The notes beneath the pieces are model-generated. The model did not search any database and was not told the origin of the DNA. It saw only the letters and a program-made list of their open reading frames with translations. The position numbers and the translations under genes are program-made. A stretch of 14,991 nt of DNA from JBNRMW01 sp050309795 (GTDB lineage: Bacteria; Bacillota_I; Bacilli_A; Erysipelotrichales; Erysipelotrichaceae): positions 1 through 14,991 of the forward strand of contig JBNRMW010000017.1 in NCBI GenBank assembly GCA_050309795.1, written 5' to 3'. This document shows, in pieces, positions 14,416-14,991 of the stretch; the first letter of the stretch is position 1, and each line of letters opens with the position of its first letter.

Positions 14416-14434
14416 TTGGGGACAGAGTCCCCAA
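14416..14434. repeat. GGGGAC hairpin at the end of the transposase relic
   Basis: TTGGGGAC-aga-GTCCCCAA is a perfect 8-bp stem with a 3-nt loop that abuts the transposase stop codon (14435-14437). A second pair AAACC/GGTTT (14402-14406, 14412-14416) lies beside it. On the minus strand this is where an IS would carry its right end; I could not identify a true terminal inverted repeat or target duplication. Confidence 0.6.
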
Positions 14435-14590
14435 TTATGCTCCTTTGTTTAATACTTCAGCAAATAATATCTTTAACTGACTTATTACTAAATCCCAGTT
14501 TGGATATGCTCGTGTCCATTTCTTACTAACTCTTTCCGTCGCTAAATAAAGCATTTTCAACATATGATGCCAATAAATTGTGCAAAGGGA
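14435..14590 (-). pseudogene. IS256-family transposase, C-terminal relic
   Basis: On the minus strand an open frame ends at TAA (14437-14435). From IYWHHMLKMLYLATERVSKK onward, through WTRAYPNWDLVISQLKILFAEVL, it reads as the extreme C-terminus of IS256-group (MULE-like DDE) transposases, whose ends typically run LLKMLYLA...SKKWT...NW..I.SQL.I.F. An in-frame stop (TAA, 14593-14591) cuts the frame upstream. Only about 45-50 of some 390-400 residues remain; the catalytic domain is gone, so it cannot be active. It records an old insertion between the methyltransferase gene and the DUF3796-like gene. Confidence 0.8.
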
Positions 14591-14641
14591 TTACAATTGA
14601 GACTTCAAAACTCCCATCGCCCTTGATTATTTTTTAGTGAG

Positions 14642-14677
14642 GTGATATATTTGTAACATAGATATAAATATGTCACA
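14642..14677. promoter_or_regulatory. Operator-like repeat upstream of the DUF3796 gene
   Basis: TGTAACATA (14652-14660) and TATGTCACA (14669-14677) form an inverted repeat with 8 of 9 positions matched and an 8-nt gap. The outer parts GTGATATATTT (14642-14652) and AAATATGTCAC (14666-14676) match at 10 of 11. TATAAA (14663-14668) in the centre may be a -10 box. Genes of this family often stand next to an XRE-type regulator gene, which could lie beyond the window. Confidence 0.5.
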
Positions 14678-14694
14678 TGGGGGTTGTTATAGTG

Positions 14695-14991
14695 ATGAAG
14701 ATTAGGATCCAAAAACCCATTAAATACCTATGGCTCTTAGGATTCTTAGGTTTTCAAGGTTTCAAGTATTTTAAAACTGGTGAGCCCCTGGCCCTATTCT
14801 GGTTTAGTTACTTTAGTTTTTTTGCCTACTATTTTATAGGGAAGATGGCTGATGAAATGCAAGGTGAACGATATTTTGAAAATAGTCAAAGGGCTAAGTT
14901 GAAGACTGCTAAGATCCCCTTAATCACTCTCTTTACTATTGGATTTTTCTCAGGGTTTTCCTTTGTAACAAAAGAATTAATCATACTAATC
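14695..14991 (+). CDS. DUF3796-like membrane protein (partial, 3' end outside)
   Basis: The open frame runs from ATG at 14695 (GTG at 14692 is the next codon upstream and also possible) off the window end, 99 codons so far. It starts with MKIRIQKPIKYLWLLGFLGF, then a KTGEP turn, a second hydrophobic helix (LALFWFSYFSFFAYYFIG, 33-49), a polar stretch ending in NSQRAKLKTAK and a third hydrophobic segment from about 75. This order (helix, G-P turn, helix, DE/R-rich loop, RA motif, helix) fits small DUF3796 membrane proteins, of unknown function. The ribosome binding site is a weak GGGGG (14680-14684). An operator-like repeat lies just upstream. Confidence 0.75.
   Translation, partial: MKIRIQKPIKYLWLLGFLGFQGFKYFKTGEPLALFWFSYFSFFAYYFIGKMADEMQGERYFENSQRAKLKTAKIPLITLFTIGFFSGFSFVTKELIILI

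Noticed and set aside
1..14991. CRISPR arrays, tRNA or rRNA genes, phage or defence genes
   Set aside because: No repeat-spacer pattern, cloverleaf or rRNA signature was seen by reading, and the coding genes are ordinary metabolic, transport or RNA-related families.

Overview
The window looks like chromosomal DNA from a low-GC Gram-positive bacterium (Bacillota, plausibly Lactobacillales). The reasons are AT-rich codon use, strong GGAGG-type ribosome binding sites, sigma-A-like promoters, an M-box in front of a Mg2+ ATPase, a CoA-disulfide reductase fused to rhodanese, and a DUF3796-type membrane protein. I cannot name a genus from sequence alone.

Layout. 1-60 is the tail of an upstream gene. 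61-596 is a long, layered 5' leader: a consensus promoter, an M-box Mg2+ riboswitch with overlapping antiterminator and terminator, a 16-codon leader peptide starting MDPD, and a further hairpin. It controls the Mg2+-importing P-type ATPase mgtA (597-3224). 3312-4930 holds rtcB (RNA ligase) followed 11 nt later by a macro-domain protein, a possible RNA-repair or ADP-ribose unit. 4963-7138 is a kbl-tdh operon that degrades threonine to glycine and acetyl-CoA. It ends at a bidirectional terminator (7141-7170) shared with the convergent CoA-disulfide reductase/rhodanese gene (7187-8848, minus strand). Divergent from that gene is tex (8956-11061), followed by sodA (Mn-type superoxide dismutase) with its own promoter and UUCG terminator. 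Next come an inositol-monophosphatase-family gene and an overlapping TRAM-less RNA m5U methyltransferase gene (to 13710).

13711-14694 is an AT-rich accessory stretch with no robust gene. It holds an 18-bp direct repeat, a doubtful 65-aa membrane ORF, a chain of perfect inverted repeats, a promoter followed by a short structured RNA with a possible 9-aa leader peptide and a terminator that competes with an alternative stem, and the C-terminal relic of an IS256-family transposase. The window ends inside a DUF3796-like membrane protein gene that has an operator-like repeat upstream.

The two parts most worth attention are the mgtA leader, where an Mg2+-sensing RNA and an MgtL-like peptide appear in tandem, and the orphan attenuator-like RNA at 14232-14385.
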